Below, piece by piece: positions 6,812 to 16,823 of a stretch of 16,878 bases of DNA. The stretch is from an uncultured bacterium (GTDB taxonomy: Bacteria; Actinomycetota; Coriobacteriia; Coriobacteriales; Coriobacteriaceae). Within the stretch, counting starts at the first letter, position 1; every line of letters starts with the position of its first letter. Below the pieces are notes generated by a model. It was not told the DNA's origin. It worked only from the letters and a program-made list of their open reading frames with translations, and made no database searches. The stretch spans positions 1 to 16,878 of the forward strand of contig CAJMSO010000013.1 in NCBI GenBank assembly GCA_905216075.1, given 5' to 3'. A program made the translations under genes and the position numbers.

Positions 6812-7774
6812 CTACTCGTGGATGCGGGTACCGGAGAGGCCGGCCATGGTCTCGGCGGCCTTGTCCAGAGCGCCGATGATGCAGGTGCGGCCCTTGCGGG
6901 AACGGGCGAACTTGATGGCAGCGCGAACCTTGGGCTCCATGGAACCCTTGCCGAACTGGCCCTCGTCGGCCAGGCGCTCGGCCTCGTCGGCGGTGAGGTC
7001 CTCGAGCTCCTCCTGGTTGGGCTTGCCAAAGTTGATGGCGACATGCTCAACGGCGGTCAGCAGAAACAGAACGTCGGCGTCGCAGTCCTCGGCCAGCAGC
7101 TCGCCGCCCAGGTCCTTGTCGATGACGGCGGGAACGCCCTTGTAGCAACCCTTGTTCTCGTAGTCGCGGACGACGGGGATGCCGCCGCCACCGCAGGCGA
7201 TGACGATGAACTCGTTGTCGAGCAGGTTGAGGATGGAGTCGGCCTCGACGATCTTCTTGGGATCGGGGGAGGCGACGACGCGACGCCAGCCGCGGCCGGA
7301 ATCCTCGACGAAGACCTTGGAGGGATCCTCGGCCATGAACTCCTTGGCCTGCTCCTCGGTGTAGAAGGGGCCGATCGGCTTGGTCGGGTTCTTGAACGCG
7401 GGATCGTCGGGGTCGCACTCGATCTGGGTGACGACGGTGGCGGCGTGCCAACGCTTATAGCGCTTGTGCATCTCGCGGCCGATGCCCTGCTGCAGGTGAT
7501 AACCAATGTAGCCCTGGGACATGGCGCCGCACTCGGGCAGCGGCATCTCGGGGGTACCGATGGCATCGTGGGCAGCGGCGAAGGCGTTCTGGATCATGCC
7601 GACCTGCGGGCCGTTGCCGTGGGTGATGATGATCTCGTTACCCTGCTCGATGAGACCGAGGAGAGCGTGGGCGGTGTTGCTCACGGCCTCGATCTGCTCG
7701 ACGGGGTTGTTGCCGAGGGCGTTGCCGCCAAGGGCGACGACAATACGATCGGGCTTGCCAAGAGGCTTAGACAT
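6812..7774 (-). CDS. arcC: Carbamate kinase
   Basis: This 320-residue cytoplasmic kinase of the amino-acid-kinase fold transfers phosphate between carbamoyl phosphate and ADP, yielding ATP and carbamate (then CO2 and ammonia). Diagnostic segments are VALGGNALGNNP (13-24), THGNGPQVGM (51-60), the CGGGGIPVV loop (194-202) and IDKDLGGELLA (218-228). The length matches the family. The start is set at the ATG at 7774, which has AGAAAGGAT upstream; an in-frame ATG 36 bases further out lacks one. Carbamoyl phosphate normally comes from citrulline, carbamoyl-putrescine or oxamate pathways. No ornithine carbamoyltransferase or deiminase gene lies nearby, so the source is encoded elsewhere. It is a single-gene unit with its own terminator. 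Confidence 0.96.
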   Translation of the reverse strand: MSKPLGKPDRIVVALGGNALGNNPVEQIEAVSNTAHALLGLIEQGNEIIITHGNGPQVGMIQNAFAAAHDAIGTPEMPLPECGAMSQGYIGYHLQQGIGREMHKRYKRWHAATVVTQIECDPDDPAFKNPTKPIGPFYTEEQAKEFMAEDPSKVFVEDSGRGWRRVVASPDPKKIVEADSILNLLDNEFIVIACGGGGIPVVRDYENKGCYKGVPAVIDKDLGGELLAEDCDADVLFLLTAVEHVAINFGKPNQEELEDLTADEAERLADEGQFGKGSMEPKVRAAIKFARSRKGRTCIIGALDKAAETMAGLSGTRIHE

Positions 7775-8294
7775 TGCTGGAATCCTTTCTGTAAAAGGCC
7801 TACAACCCATTAATAACCCGCGTCCGTGCGATACGCGAGTTTATTAAGGTTTATATTCTCTTTATCGCTCATTTTATTCATTTTGAAAATAGCGGAACGG
7901 TGAACGGTCGTTTTTATCCGCTCAGCGTACAGAACCCCAGCTCAGACATATCTACGCCATTTACGTGCAACTTTATTTAAATGCAGCAAGGATTATGTCG
8001 GATTATGCAAACCACATCTCTGCTAAACACAAAACGGACAGCGTAAAATCTTACTCGCACTATACGAGATTCTATGCACTTATAAGTCGAGTATGCACCC
8101 CTGCAAAAACAAGGGGCTTTTCATCCAGCAAAAGGAATAAAGAAGCGCTCCGAAAAGGCGCCAACAGCCAAGTCCCCCATCCATTCCCAAAGTGGCGCGA
8201 GGTTTCGCGGCAAAGCCGCGTAACAGCAAAGGGGACGGAACTCCCGGCCAACTACGTCCTTCATCCGCCCACACAATCCGAGAACGTAGTCGTA

Positions 8295-8419
8295 GCAGGA
8301 TCTGAGGGCTAACCTTCGCGGACACTCCGCAGAACGAAAGAACCCCCGACGCACGTAGTGCGCAGCGGGGGTTCTTTCATGTCCGAGGACGTCCGCGAAG
8401 GTTAGCCCTCAGATCCTGC
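8295..8419. repeat. Nested long inverted repeat behind nifJ
   Basis: Bases 8295-8323 and 8391-8419 are exact 29-base reverse complements. Inside them, after a symmetric 13/13-base unpaired stretch, a perfect 12-bp stem (8337-8348 with 8366-8377) surrounds a further CGCAC/GTGCG pairing. Together they make one 125-base hairpin. It starts 11 bases past the nifJ stop codon on the minus strand. Confidence 0.85.
8337..8377. terminator. Probable bidirectional intrinsic terminator of nifJ
   Basis: The inner part of the nested hairpin has a 12-bp stem made of AAAGAACCCCCG and its complement, with a second 5-bp stem around a GTA loop. The arms begin in A-runs and end in T-rich TTCTTTC on both strands, so it can end transcription in either direction. 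It sits about 55 bases past the nifJ stop. Confidence 0.75.
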
Positions 8420-8429
8420 GGTGGGAGAC

Positions 8430-11969
<3,540 letters not shown>

Positions 11970-12250
11970 ATACCCCTCTCCTCTCATATAGGTATACAGG
12001 CCCCGGCGATCGCCGGGATGTTGGCGTGATGGGATTTACGCTGTTGCTTCCAATCATCTGGCAGGCAGGCTCAGCAGCAGGTACATGGCGTGGAGAGAAG
12101 GCATGCCGAGGCGAGGAGGGCTGCACGCGCTCCACAAGCCCAGCTACCCGTCTTGCACATGACCGAGCGCCGCAAAGGCCGCATGCCGGATGCTCCCGGG
12201 CACGCCCCGGCGATGGGAGGCACCCGCAACGGAAATCCGCATGCGGGTTT

Positions 12251-12280
12251 ATTGTACCCCGCCGCCAAGTGTAATTTCGA
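12251..12280 (-). promoter_or_regulatory. Candidate nifJ promoter
   Basis: On the minus strand TACAAT (12251-12256) is a good -10 match (five of six). The best -35 at 18 bases spacing is TCGAAA (12275-12280), which is poor. If used, the nifJ leader would be about 275 bases long. The inverted repeat at 12296-12309 would lie just upstream of the -35 box. Confidence 0.3.
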
Positions 12281-12377
12281 CAAATATAGGTGGGCGGTAA
12301 AGGTTTACCTCGGGTGACCGCCAAGGGCCAAAATGAACGCTTCGTCCCCGGGCGATTGGCCCTGGCGCGCCATGGAG

Positions 12378-12410
12378 TGTCCCGGAGTGCCGGCATAAAA
12401 GGAACGTCCC
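12378..12410. repeat. Second copy of the 33-base dispersed repeat
   Basis: The unit runs from TGTCCC through TGCCGGCA to AAAGGAACGTCCC and agrees at 27 of 33 positions with 6663-6695. It lies 10 bases past the stop of the FHA gene. Both copies therefore sit at gene 3' ends, and both have a TGCCG just after the unit. Confidence 0.55.
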
Positions 12411-12420
12411 CATCTGCCGA

Positions 12421-13365
12421 CTAGAGGGCGCCGACGCCGAGGAGGATAGCGTAGGTGGTGGATTCGCCAAGTCTGAGCTCGTCGCCGGGGTTGAGCTGAG
12501 CGGAGCGGCCGGGCTCGACCTGGATGCAGACGTTCGTCGCGCCGTTTACCACCATGGTTCCGTTGGTGGACGACAAGTCCTCGACGTGCCAGATATTTTG
12601 AGCATCGCACCAGATATGGGCATGGCGGGCCGAGACATCGTCGCCGACGTCGGTAATATCGCCCTCACCAGTGGCCAGCGCGCCAATCTCAACACCCTGC
12701 TCGCTCGGCTGAATCCAGCGCGGGGCGCTCACGACAAAACTGTTTTGCACGCGCAGCAAGCCCAAGGGGTGCGCCGGGGCGGGTTCGCGTTCGCCCGCGG
12801 TCATCGACATGCCAAGCGAACGCGGCGTGGATGTTCCTCCGCCACAGGTCGCGTGCGCGTAGTCGATGGCATAGTTCACCGAGGACCGCACATCCGCCGA
12901 ACAACCGACAGCGACAAACAGCACCAGCACGGCCTCGGCGCGCTCGGCGGGCATGAGTTCCGCCGCCTGGGACAGGCGATCGAGCGCGTTGCGATAGAGA
13001 TTCGTGTCCTGGTGGCACTCTTCGAGCGCGCGTACCATCGGTTCACCTGCAGGACCGCACGCCATATTGATCACAGCCGTGGAGTCCATGGGATTTCGCT
13101 GGCGCAGGGCCAGTTGCGACATAATACGCGCAGCCGAGGTACCGTATTCGGCAAAGTAGCGCTGCTGAAGCGTGCCGACCGGCGCGCGAACGATAAAGCG
13201 GGAAACCCAAGAGCGATCGGCGGCTCGGCCCTGCGGGCTGCGGCCGTCGGCGAGCGGACGGGACGAAAGCACCAGGCCGCACAGCTCGATATGGCTCAGA
13301 TGCGCCGCGCGCTTAAAGATGTCAAACATGGCCCCGCATGGGGTGAGCTCAACTTGAGATGCCAT
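12421..13365 (-). CDS. FHA-domain protein with uncharacterised N-terminal region
   Basis: This is a 314-residue cytoplasmic-looking protein with no signal peptide or membrane helix. The C-terminal forkhead-associated domain (about 222-305) is seen from DVSARHAHIW (S245, H248) and DLSSTNGTMVVNG (263-275). FHA domains bind phosphothreonine peptides. However, the usual glycine-arginine pair at the first strand reads IGAL here, so a phosphate-contacting arginine appears to be missing and binding may be weak. Residues 1-215 match no family I recognise; they contain several cysteines and a GGGTS stretch that looks like a linker. The ATG begins three bases after the stop of a truncated upstream gene, so it was the downstream member of an operon now broken by an insertion sequence. 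The FHA call is firm; the role is unknown. Confidence 0.8.
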   Translation of the reverse strand: MASQVELTPCGAMFDIFKRAAHLSHIELCGLVLSSRPLADGRSPQGRAADRSWVSRFIVRAPVGTLQQRYFAEYGTSAARIMSQLALRQRNPMDSTAVINMACGPAGEPMVRALEECHQDTNLYRNALDRLSQAAELMPAERAEAVLVLFVAVGCSADVRSSVNYAIDYAHATCGGGTSTPRSLGMSMTAGEREPAPAHPLGLLRVQNSFVVSAPRWIQPSEQGVEIGALATGEGDITDVGDDVSARHAHIWCDAQNIWHVEDLSSTNGTMVVNGATNVCIQVEPGRSAQLNPGDELRLGESTTYAILLGVGAL

Positions 13366-13368
13366 GAC

Positions 13369-13521
13369 CTAGGCCTCCTTGGTCGTAGAAATAGAATCGG
13401 ACGATACTTCGACAGGTCCGCCAAAAGTACGGGCAGCTGCGGCTCCACCGGCAAGCGGAGTCGCCATCTGGGCTTTTGTGCGTCGCGGTGCCGAAACGGG
13501 AAGTTCAAAGGCAAAGGGGGG
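13369..13521 (-). pseudogene. C-terminal remnant of a host gene cut by an IS3-family element
   Basis: In the frame ending at TAG (13369-13371), about 50 codons are open back to the insertion-sequence end. They encode a Pro/Ala/Ser-rich tail ending in SDSISTTKEA. The stop lies three bases before the FHA start, tight operon spacing that supports a real former gene. The rest of the gene is not identifiable in the window and may lie beyond its right edge or be lost. Too little remains to name a family. Confidence 0.55.
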
Positions 13522-14022
13522 TGCGGACGATTTCTTGGACCGCGCCTAGGCGTATCCAAGCTTCCTGCGGTACTCCATCGGGCTCAGCCACCCGAGGGAC
13601 TTCTTGATCCGCTCCTCACGATAGTACACGAGGTAGGCCTCGAGCCTTCCCATGAACTCCTCGGCCGTCACGCCCTCCCAGTCCCTGTAGTGGAAGAACT
13701 CGTTCTTGAGGCGCCCGAAGAAGCCCTCGCAGGCCGAGTTGTCCGGGCTGCAGCCCTTCGCGGACATGCTCCTGACCAGGCCGTTCTCCTCGCAGATCCC
13801 GATCCACTCCGGCCAGCGGTAGTGGCCGCCCCGGTCCGAGTGGATCGTCGTGCGCGCGCCCGCCGGCCTCGCCGCGCAGGCCTTGAGCAGGCTCGAGTTC
13901 GCGAGGCGCTTGTCGGGGTGCAGCCCGATCGACCAGGCGACGGGCATCCCGTCGAAGCAGTCGACGATCGGGCTCAGGTAGACCTTCTCGCCGCCCGGGA
14001 GCCTGAACTCGGTGATGTCGGT
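13522..14022 (-). mobile_element. IS3-family element remnant (IS150-like), 5' part missing
   Basis: The element keeps the 3' part of its transposase gene and its downstream terminus. A probable end beginning TGCGGACGATTTCTTGG is at 13522, because family ends usually read TG...CA. The other end, the OrfA gene and the N-terminal half of OrfB are gone: an IS21-family element begins at 14023. The exact left boundary is inferred from the TG rule only. Confidence 0.65.
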
Positions 14023-14049
14023 TGTTAGCGCTAATCTAAAATTGACCAC
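13546..14049 (-). pseudogene. Truncated IS3-family transposase OrfB (catalytic domain)
   Basis: The frame encodes the C-terminal DDE integrase core: D11 in TTDITEF, D72 in HSDRGGHY and E108 in NSACEGFFGRLKNEFF. There are exactly 35 residues between the second D and the E, as in the IS3 family. Everything N-terminal to the first catalytic strand, including the helix-turn-helix region, is missing. The first nine codons, including a GTG start, are not IS3 sequence but come from the end of the adjoining IS21 element, so this is a chimeric open frame. It is unlikely to make active transposase. The residues after the core (YYREERIKKSLGWLSPMEYR) are the normal family C-terminus. Confidence 0.9.
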
Positions 14050-14145
14050 TTTCGCAAACGCATCTCGCCGAATGCGCTAACGCGCTTTCGCCGACCCCGC
14101 TAACGTACTTTCACCAACTGCGCTAACGGAACTATGCTCCGATCG
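14023..14145 (+). repeat. Five-copy iteron array at the left end of the IS21 element
   Basis: CGCTAACG or a close variant starts at 14029, 14053, 14075, 14098 and 14121, a period of 22-24 bases that is exactly 23 for the last three. The third and fourth copies also share a following CTTTCRCCRAC-like block. The right end has matching units in reverse orientation: CGTTAGCG at 16196-16203, TTTAGCG near 16242-16248, and the terminal CGCTAACA at 16271-16278. IS21 elements are known to carry multiple terminal repeats that bind transposase; this is a clear, regularly spaced set. Confidence 0.75.
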
Positions 14146-14171
14146 GGTATCCGACCCGGGAGGAGCGGGAT

Positions 14172-15404
14172 ATGGAGCGAAACGTAATGGGAGAGCTGAA
14201 CGTCTACAGGGGGTCCGGCGCGAAGCCGAACTTCAGCGAGATCGCGAGGAGGCACGGCATGGACCGGCACACGGTCGCCAAGTACTGGCGGGAGGGCGAG
14301 GCCGCCGCCGACGGGAGGTCCGCGAGGGGCAGCGCCTTCGACCCGCTCGAGGAGGTGATCCGCGCGAAGGCCCAGCTGCCCGGGATGACCAAGATGGCCG
14401 TGTACGCGTTCCTGCGCGAGGGCCGCGGGGAGGGGCTGCCCGGGTACGGCGCCTTCACCGCATGGTGCCGGGCCCGCGACGTGCCCTTCGGGGGCGTGGG
14501 CGGCCGCGAGCCGCACCCGCGGTTCGAGACGCCCCCGGGCAGGCAGCTGCAGTTCGACTGGAAGGAGGGCATGAGGCTCGTCGACTCGGAGGGCGAGGCC
14601 TTCGAGTTCAGCGTGTTCACCGCGACGCTCGGCTACTCCCGGAAGCACCGCTTCATACCGGTCAGGAGCCGCACGCTCGACGACCTGCTGTCCTGCCTGC
14701 TCGCCACCTTCACCCGCCTCGGCGGCGTCCCGGAGGAGTGCATCACGGACAACATGTCGTGCCTGGTGACCGTCTCGGGCCGCAGGAGGACCAGGCAGGA
14801 GAGGGCGTGGCGGTTCGCGCGGGAGGCCGGCTTCGAGCTCAGGCTCTGCGCGCCGCGCTCGCCGCAGACCAAGGGCAAGGACGAGTCGGCCAACCGCTTC
14901 CTGAACCGCCTGCTCGCCTACGGCGGCGAGTTCACCGGGTGGGGCGGCCTCGCCGAGGCGGTGGCCCGGGTCGAGGCCCAGGCAAACTCGGAGCCGAACC
15001 GCACCACCGGCCTGCCGCCCGACGCGCTGTTCATGCGGGAGAAGGAGAGCCTGCGACCCATCGGGAACCTCCGTCTCCTCGAGTCGATGGTGGGCGACGT
15101 GAGCGTCCAGACCGTCCCGCCGACCATGCTCGTCAGGGCCGCCGGCAGGGAGTGGTCCGTGCCCAGGCGCTGCATCGGCCGGCGCGTGAGCGTCATAGCG
15201 ATGCCCGGCGGCCAGGTCGTGGTGAGGATGGCCGGCGAGGAGGTCGCCGTCCACGACGCCGCGTCCGGGCCGTCGAGGCCCATCAACTACGACCCCGACC
15301 ACTACGGGCAGGCCCTCGAGGGGAAGCGCGGCCTGGCCGACGCGGACATCGCCGAGGCCGCGCGCGCCAACCTCGCGCTGCTCGACTCGCTCGGAGGGGC
15401 GTGA
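14172..15404 (+). CDS. istA: IS21-family transposase IstA
   Basis: This 410-residue DDE transposase performs strand cutting and joining for the element. A helix-turn-helix lies at about 21-40 (FSEIARRHGMDRHTVAKYW). The rve integrase core has D129 (QFDWKEG), D193 (ITDNMS) and E238 in the KGKDESANRF segment. A beta-rich C-terminal domain follows (about 315-385). The ATG at 14172 has GGGAGGAG seven bases upstream. The stop overlaps the istB start in TGATG, so the two are translationally coupled, as is usual for the family. Arginine is often encoded by AGG, unlike the flanking host genes. Full length and intact. Confidence 0.95.
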   Translation: MERNVMGELNVYRGSGAKPNFSEIARRHGMDRHTVAKYWREGEAAADGRSARGSAFDPLEEVIRAKAQLPGMTKMAVYAFLREGRGEGLPGYGAFTAWCRARDVPFGGVGGREPHPRFETPPGRQLQFDWKEGMRLVDSEGEAFEFSVFTATLGYSRKHRFIPVRSRTLDDLLSCLLATFTRLGGVPEECITDNMSCLVTVSGRRRTRQERAWRFAREAGFELRLCAPRSPQTKGKDESANRFLNRLLAYGGEFTGWGGLAEAVARVEAQANSEPNRTTGLPPDALFMREKESLRPIGNLRLLESMVGDVSVQTVPPTMLVRAAGREWSVPRRCIGRRVSVIAMPGGQVVVRMAGEEVAVHDAASGPSRPINYDPDHYGQALEGKRGLADADIAEAARANLALLDSLGGA

Positions 15405-16177
15405 TGGGCGCCGTCGCGGAGGGCAGCCCCTCGATCAGGGCGCAGGCGAACCTCTCCGCGCTCGGGCTGCACGAGATGGCGGCGTCCCTGCCCGACTACG
15501 TGAGGATGGTCGCCGCGGGCGAGCGGGGCTTCGCCTCCGCCCTCGAGGAGATGACGCGCGTCGAGGTCGCCGCCCGGGAGGTCAGGATTACCAGCCAGCG
15601 CATACGGTCGTCGGGGTTCCCCTACGTCAAGGGGCTGGCGGACTTCGACTGGGACTTCCAGCCGTCGGTCCCGCGCGCCGAGATCGAGGAGCTCGCGACC
15701 CTGAGGTTCGTCGAGCGGGCCGAGAACGTCCTGTTCGTGGGGAGCCCCGGCGTGGGCAAGACGCACCTCGCCGTCGCGCTGGGCATCGAGGCGGTCAGGG
15801 CGGGGCGCGAGGTCAGGTTCGTGGACTGCGCCCGGCTCGTCGAGGACCTGGAGGACGCCTCGTCGCGCGGCATCCTCAAGAAGAGGCTCAAGTACTACGC
15901 CCACTCGAGGCTGCTGATCATCGACGAGCTCGGCTACCTCGACGTCGGCAGCGCGGGCGCGGACCTGCTGTTCCAGCTGATATCGACGCGCTACGAGCAG
16001 CGCTCGACGATCATCACCACCAACGTGGGGATCAGCGGCTGGGGCAGGGTGTTCGGGGACGACGTGGCGGCGAGCGCGATCGCGGACAGGGTGTGCCACC
16101 ACTGCCACCTGGTCAAGATAACGGGCAGGTCCTACAGGCTGAAGGACCTGCCGAGGGACGGTCCCGTCAAGCCGTGA
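15404..16177 (+). CDS. istB: IS21-family helper ATPase IstB
   Basis: This 257-residue AAA+ ATPase assists IstA by choosing and remodelling target DNA. It has Walker A GSPGVGKT (113-120), Walker B LLIIDE (170-175), sensor-1 asparagine N207 in IITTNVG and a likely arginine finger R229 in AIADRVCHH. The N-terminal helical region (about 10-85) is the usual IstB part that contacts partners. The start is the ATG overlapping the istA stop. A much longer frame is open back to 14462 but lies inside istA in another frame and is not the real start. Length and motifs match the family, so it should be functional. Confidence 0.95.
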   Translation: MGAVAEGSPSIRAQANLSALGLHEMAASLPDYVRMVAAGERGFASALEEMTRVEVAAREVRITSQRIRSSGFPYVKGLADFDWDFQPSVPRAEIEELATLRFVERAENVLFVGSPGVGKTHLAVALGIEAVRAGREVRFVDCARLVEDLEDASSRGILKKRLKYYAHSRLLIIDELGYLDVGSAGADLLFQLISTRYEQRSTIITTNVGISGWGRVFGDDVAASAIADRVCHHCHLVKITGRSYRLKDLPRDGPVKP

Positions 16178-16278
16178 CCGGAATCGGTGAAAATACGTTA
16201 GCGCAACCGGTGAAACCGCCTTTGCGCGAACGGCACGCCTGTTTAGCGAAACTGGTGAAAAATAGATTGACGCTAACA

Positions 16279-16823
16279 CGTGTCGCAGGTGTTCCGCGGG
16301 CGCGACGCCGCCACCGTGACGGCCATGTACCACGCGGCGTGCGACATGCTGGAGGGGTGCTGCCCCAGGGCGGCGGCGGTGCTGGAGGAGGCCGAGCCCG
16401 ACGCGCTGGCCTACCTCGACTTCCCGCCGACCCACTGGAGGCGCCTGCGCACCAACAACGTGCAGGAGAGGACCAACCGGGAGATAAAGCGCAGGTCGCG
16501 CGTCGTGCAGGTGTTCCCCTCCACGGGCTCGCTGGTGCGGCTCGCGGGCGCGGTCATGTGCGAGCAGGACGAGATATGGCAGGAGTCCAGGTACTTCTCG
16601 GAGGTGAGGATGAACGAGCTCTACGATGACGGTCGCACTCGGGGAATCGACGGTCCCGTCGAGTGGGCGCGGCTTGAGGCGGAGGCCAGGAAGATGCTCG
16701 AGTCCGGCCTCGAGCTTGCGGACAGGGTCGAGGCGGCATAGGATATCAACCGTATTCCAGATTCCAGGACGCCGGGCCGACTCACTTCGGATCGGGCGCT
16801 ACACCAACTTTCTCGACATTACC
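16279..16823 (+). mobile_element. IS256-family (mutator-type) element remnant, left part missing
   Basis: Only the right-hand part is present: the last third of the transposase and a probable right inverted repeat, GGGCGCTACACC through CTCGACATTACC (about 16794-16823). Its reverse complement, beginning GGTAATGTCGAG, resembles known family ends. The missing left end is replaced by the IS21 element. Confidence 0.65.
16280..16741 (+). pseudogene. Truncated IS256-family transposase (C-terminal part)
   Basis: About 153 residues of a mutator-type transposase remain, beginning directly at the IS21 right end. The third catalytic residue is visible as E63 in TNNVQERTNREIKRR, followed by the usual basic stretch and the RLAGAVMCEQDEIW helix. 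The two catalytic aspartates and the whole N-terminal half (normally about 250 residues) are absent, so the product cannot catalyse transposition. The GTG at its 5' edge is only an internal valine codon of the former gene. High GC and AGG arginine codons match the other insertion sequences here. Confidence 0.9.

Larger units (their letters stand above)
7775..8429. other. Gene-free stretch between carbamate kinase and nifJ
   Basis: This region of about 655 bases is the 5' side of carbamate kinase and the 3' side of nifJ. Bases about 7820-8110 are AT-rich compared with both neighbours and should hold the carbamate kinase promoter; I could not assign firm -35/-10 boxes. A tandem AACGGTGAACGGT occurs near 7900. 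Short hairpins are CCCCT/AGGGG followed by CTTTT (about 8097-8120), CGCGGC-AAA-GCCGCG (8206-8220) and ACTACGT/ACGTAGT (8251-8257 with 8284-8290). The large nested hairpin at 8295-8419 is listed separately. A 115-codon plus-strand frame (7965-8312) has no ribosome site and is not called. Confidence 0.5.
11970..12420. other. nifJ leader/promoter region and FHA-gene 3' flank
   Basis: No gene is supported in these 450 bases. Structural marks are a perfect 16-base palindrome CCCGGCGATCGCCGGG (12002-12017, 33 bases before nifJ), a CCCGCA/TGCGGG hairpin near 12222-12247, the inverted repeat GGTAAA-GG-TTTACC (12296-12309) and a 33-base dispersed repeat unit (12378-12410). I looked for thiamine-pyrophosphate and cobalamin riboswitch cores and saw none. 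Confidence 0.5.
14023..16278 (+). mobile_element. Complete IS21-family insertion sequence
   Basis: The 2256-base element carries istA and istB. Its ends are imperfect inverted repeats of about 33 bases: from each end inward both read TGTTAGCG, three variable bases, ATCTA, three variable bases, TT, one variable base, ACCA, one variable base, TTTCGC. Both genes are intact, so the element is probably active. No matching target-site duplication exists, because the left flank is IS3 sequence and the right flank is IS256 sequence. Confidence 0.9.

Noticed and set aside
7965..8312. A 115-codon plus-strand frame in the intergenic region
   Set aside because: No ribosome site, no recognisable content, and it runs across several hairpins and into the nifJ terminator region.
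11970..12256. A possible thiamine-pyrophosphate riboswitch before nifJ
   Set aside because: The leader has CTGCTGAG and CAGCGTA fragments but lacks the conserved order and spacing of the TPP core, and PFOR genes are not typical targets.
12586..14028. A 480-codon plus-strand frame across the FHA gene and IS3 remnant
   Set aside because: It spans an insertion boundary and runs antisense to two recognisable coding regions.
14462..15403. An upstream extension of istB giving a 571-codon frame
   Set aside because: The extra part lies wholly within istA in another frame and encodes Arg/Ala-rich sequence; the coupled ATG at 15404 gives the standard IstB length.
14015..16290. Target-site duplication of the IS21 element
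   Set aside because: The bases outside the two ends (ending TGTCGGT on the left, starting CGTGTCG on the right) do not match directly at the borders.
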